DNA from: Lachnospiraceae bacterium JLR.KK002
GTDB taxonomy: Bacteria; Bacillota; Clostridia; Lachnospirales; Lachnospiraceae
Assembly (NCBI GenBank): GCA_036941025.1
Contig: JAYMNP010000001.1
Span: 3,246,501-3,310,500, forward strand
DNA: 64,000 bases
Direction: 5' to 3'
Under the pieces are notes generated by a model, which was given only the letters and a program-made list of their open reading frames with translations, had not been told where the DNA came from and ran no database searches. Made by a program: the position numbers and the translations under genes. Shown piece by piece: positions 63,430 to 64,000 of this stretch (the first letter of the stretch is position 1; the number at the start of each line of letters is the position of its first letter).

Positions 63430-63798
63430 ATGAATATAGAACAATTTTGGAAAGCCGTTCTTGCCCAAGATGAAAGAGAAATTAGAAAATACTTTCATGC
63501 AGAAGCCTATGTAAATTGGCATTGCACCAACGAGCATTTTACGGTGGATGAATATATTGTTGCGAATTGTGAGTACCCCGGAGAATGGGACGGACTCGTT
63601 GAAAGAGTAGAGATTGTGAATGACTTAATTATTACAGTTGTTCGTATCTATCCCAAAGATAGAAGTATTTCTTTTCATGTGACTTCGTTTATTCAAACAA
63701 AAAACGATAAAATTACAGCAATGGACGAATACTATGCCGATGATGGAATGGCACCACAATGGAGATTGGATAAACGCATTGGGACACCTATCAAATAA
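63430..63798 (+). CDS. NTF2-like / SnoaL-like small protein
   Basis: ATG 63430 has AAAGGAGAAAATT upstream. 122 residues: IEQFWKAVLAQDEREIRKYF, HAEAYVNWHCTNEHFTVDEY, VTSFIQTKNDKITAMDEYYA, PQWRLDKRIGTPI. The helix-strand order and EYYADDG are typical of NTF2-like proteins, often found beside GNAT genes. Confidence 0.8.
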   Translation: MNIEQFWKAVLAQDEREIRKYFHAEAYVNWHCTNEHFTVDEYIVANCEYPGEWDGLVERVEIVNDLIITVVRIYPKDRSISFHVTSFIQTKNDKITAMDEYYADDGMAPQWRLDKRIGTPIK

Positions 63799-63814
63799 AT
63801 CCCAGTTTATTCTG

Positions 63815-63846
63815 GAAGCCGGAGAATAGAGAACCGGCTTCTTTTT
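63815..63846 (+). terminator. Terminator after the NTF2-like gene
   Basis: GAAGCCGG pairs with CCGGCTTC, followed by TTTTTC. Confidence 0.85.
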
Positions 63847-63900
63847 CATGTGCAGGCGGAAAGAAAACCCTTCCCCCGGAAAGAGAGAAGGGCATTGCCG

Positions 63901-64000
63901 TTATTCTGTTACCGCCGGTATCTCACCGACAAAGTTATAAATGATTTTGATTTCCTGAAATTTCTCCCCGTCAACCTTTTTCACCTCACCCACCAGAATC
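63901..64000 (-). CDS. Large serine recombinase, C-terminal end (runs off the window)
   Basis: The minus strand from the window edge reads ILVGEVKKVDGEKFQEIKII and YNFVGEIPAVTE-stop. The VxKVDGxxxQEIxIxYNFVG pattern is the end of TnpX-like/DUF4368 recombinases. The catalytic part would lie beyond 64000, so this may be an intact gene. Confidence 0.75.
   Translation of the reverse strand, partial: ILVGEVKKVDGEKFQEIKIIYNFVGEIPAVTE

Noticed and set aside
1..64000. CRISPR arrays, tRNA and rRNA genes
   Set aside because: I looked for regular spacer-repeat patterns, CCA-type ends and rRNA-like blocks and saw none.

Overview
The window looks like accessory chromosome from a gut Clostridia/Lachnospiraceae-type Firmicute. 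The evidence is moderate GC, strong GGAGG ribosome sites, Tn1549/Tn916/Tn4451-type conjugative and mobilisable element genes, DUF4368 serine-recombinase tails, TnpV, Maff2, group II introns in transfer genes, and a linear-amide (bile-salt-hydrolase-like) hydrolase. No rRNA, tRNA or CRISPR array was seen. Almost everything is a layered wreck of several mobile elements with a few intact gene sets between them.

Layout. 1-940: tails of a TetR gene, a conjugative-element sigma factor and tnpV. 1060-4887: an intact AlbA_2 regulator, an XRE/TPR regulator and an MFS exporter. 4901-6370: decayed alcohol dehydrogenase, merR and lysR. 6366-8338: broken mobC and relaxase. 8416-10599: two uncharacterised genes and an Rpn nuclease. 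10703-12597: a group IIC intron placed just after a terminator. 12642-12877: a candidate type I toxin-antitoxin locus. 12995-14233: the end of a large conjugative-element protein, cut by an IS200-like element, followed by an IS3 element. 16417-19914: a MerR-controlled module (MATE pump, cytidylate-kinase-like protein, CheW-like protein) with two matching 19-bp-spacer promoters. 19956-20746: tnpV and its partner. 20942-28484: conjugative-element remains (a VirD4/TraG gene carrying two group II introns, an ArdC-like gene, a GNAT toxin-antitoxin pair and a helicase tail).

28485-36566: an IS3 element, two recombinase tails, a membrane-anchored Ntn-hydrolase and an IS66 element. 36115-39490: mobilisation module (replisome organizer, MobA/MobL, RSF1010-like oriT motif, DUF3847, HTH, sigma factor). 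39652-44289: a compact eight-gene operon (DUF2249, redox-disulfide protein, unknown, hemerythrin, DUF1858, cupin, ferredoxin, lactate dehydrogenase) divergent from a Crp/Fnr regulator, with a 14-bp palindrome at about -41.5. 44350-46034: HD phosphohydrolase, TIGR04076 protein and pyridoxamine kinase. 46228-58161: small regulators and membrane genes peppered with IS elements, including an IS701-like element inside an IS1182-like element. 58323-61054: sigma/HTH pair, a serine hydrolase and its TetR regulator. 61278-61962: Maff2 and the missing C-terminal end of TraG. 62088-64000: an uncharacterised gene, GNAT, an NTF2-like protein, and another recombinase tail at the window edge.

The working systems appear to be the MerR module, the Crp/Fnr hemerythrin-ferredoxin-LDH operon, the two toxin-antitoxin candidates, the MobA/MobL module and the TetR/serine-hydrolase unit. 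Many other genes carry single-base frameshifts. Some are in homopolymers, so long-read assembly error must be ruled out before they are called dead.
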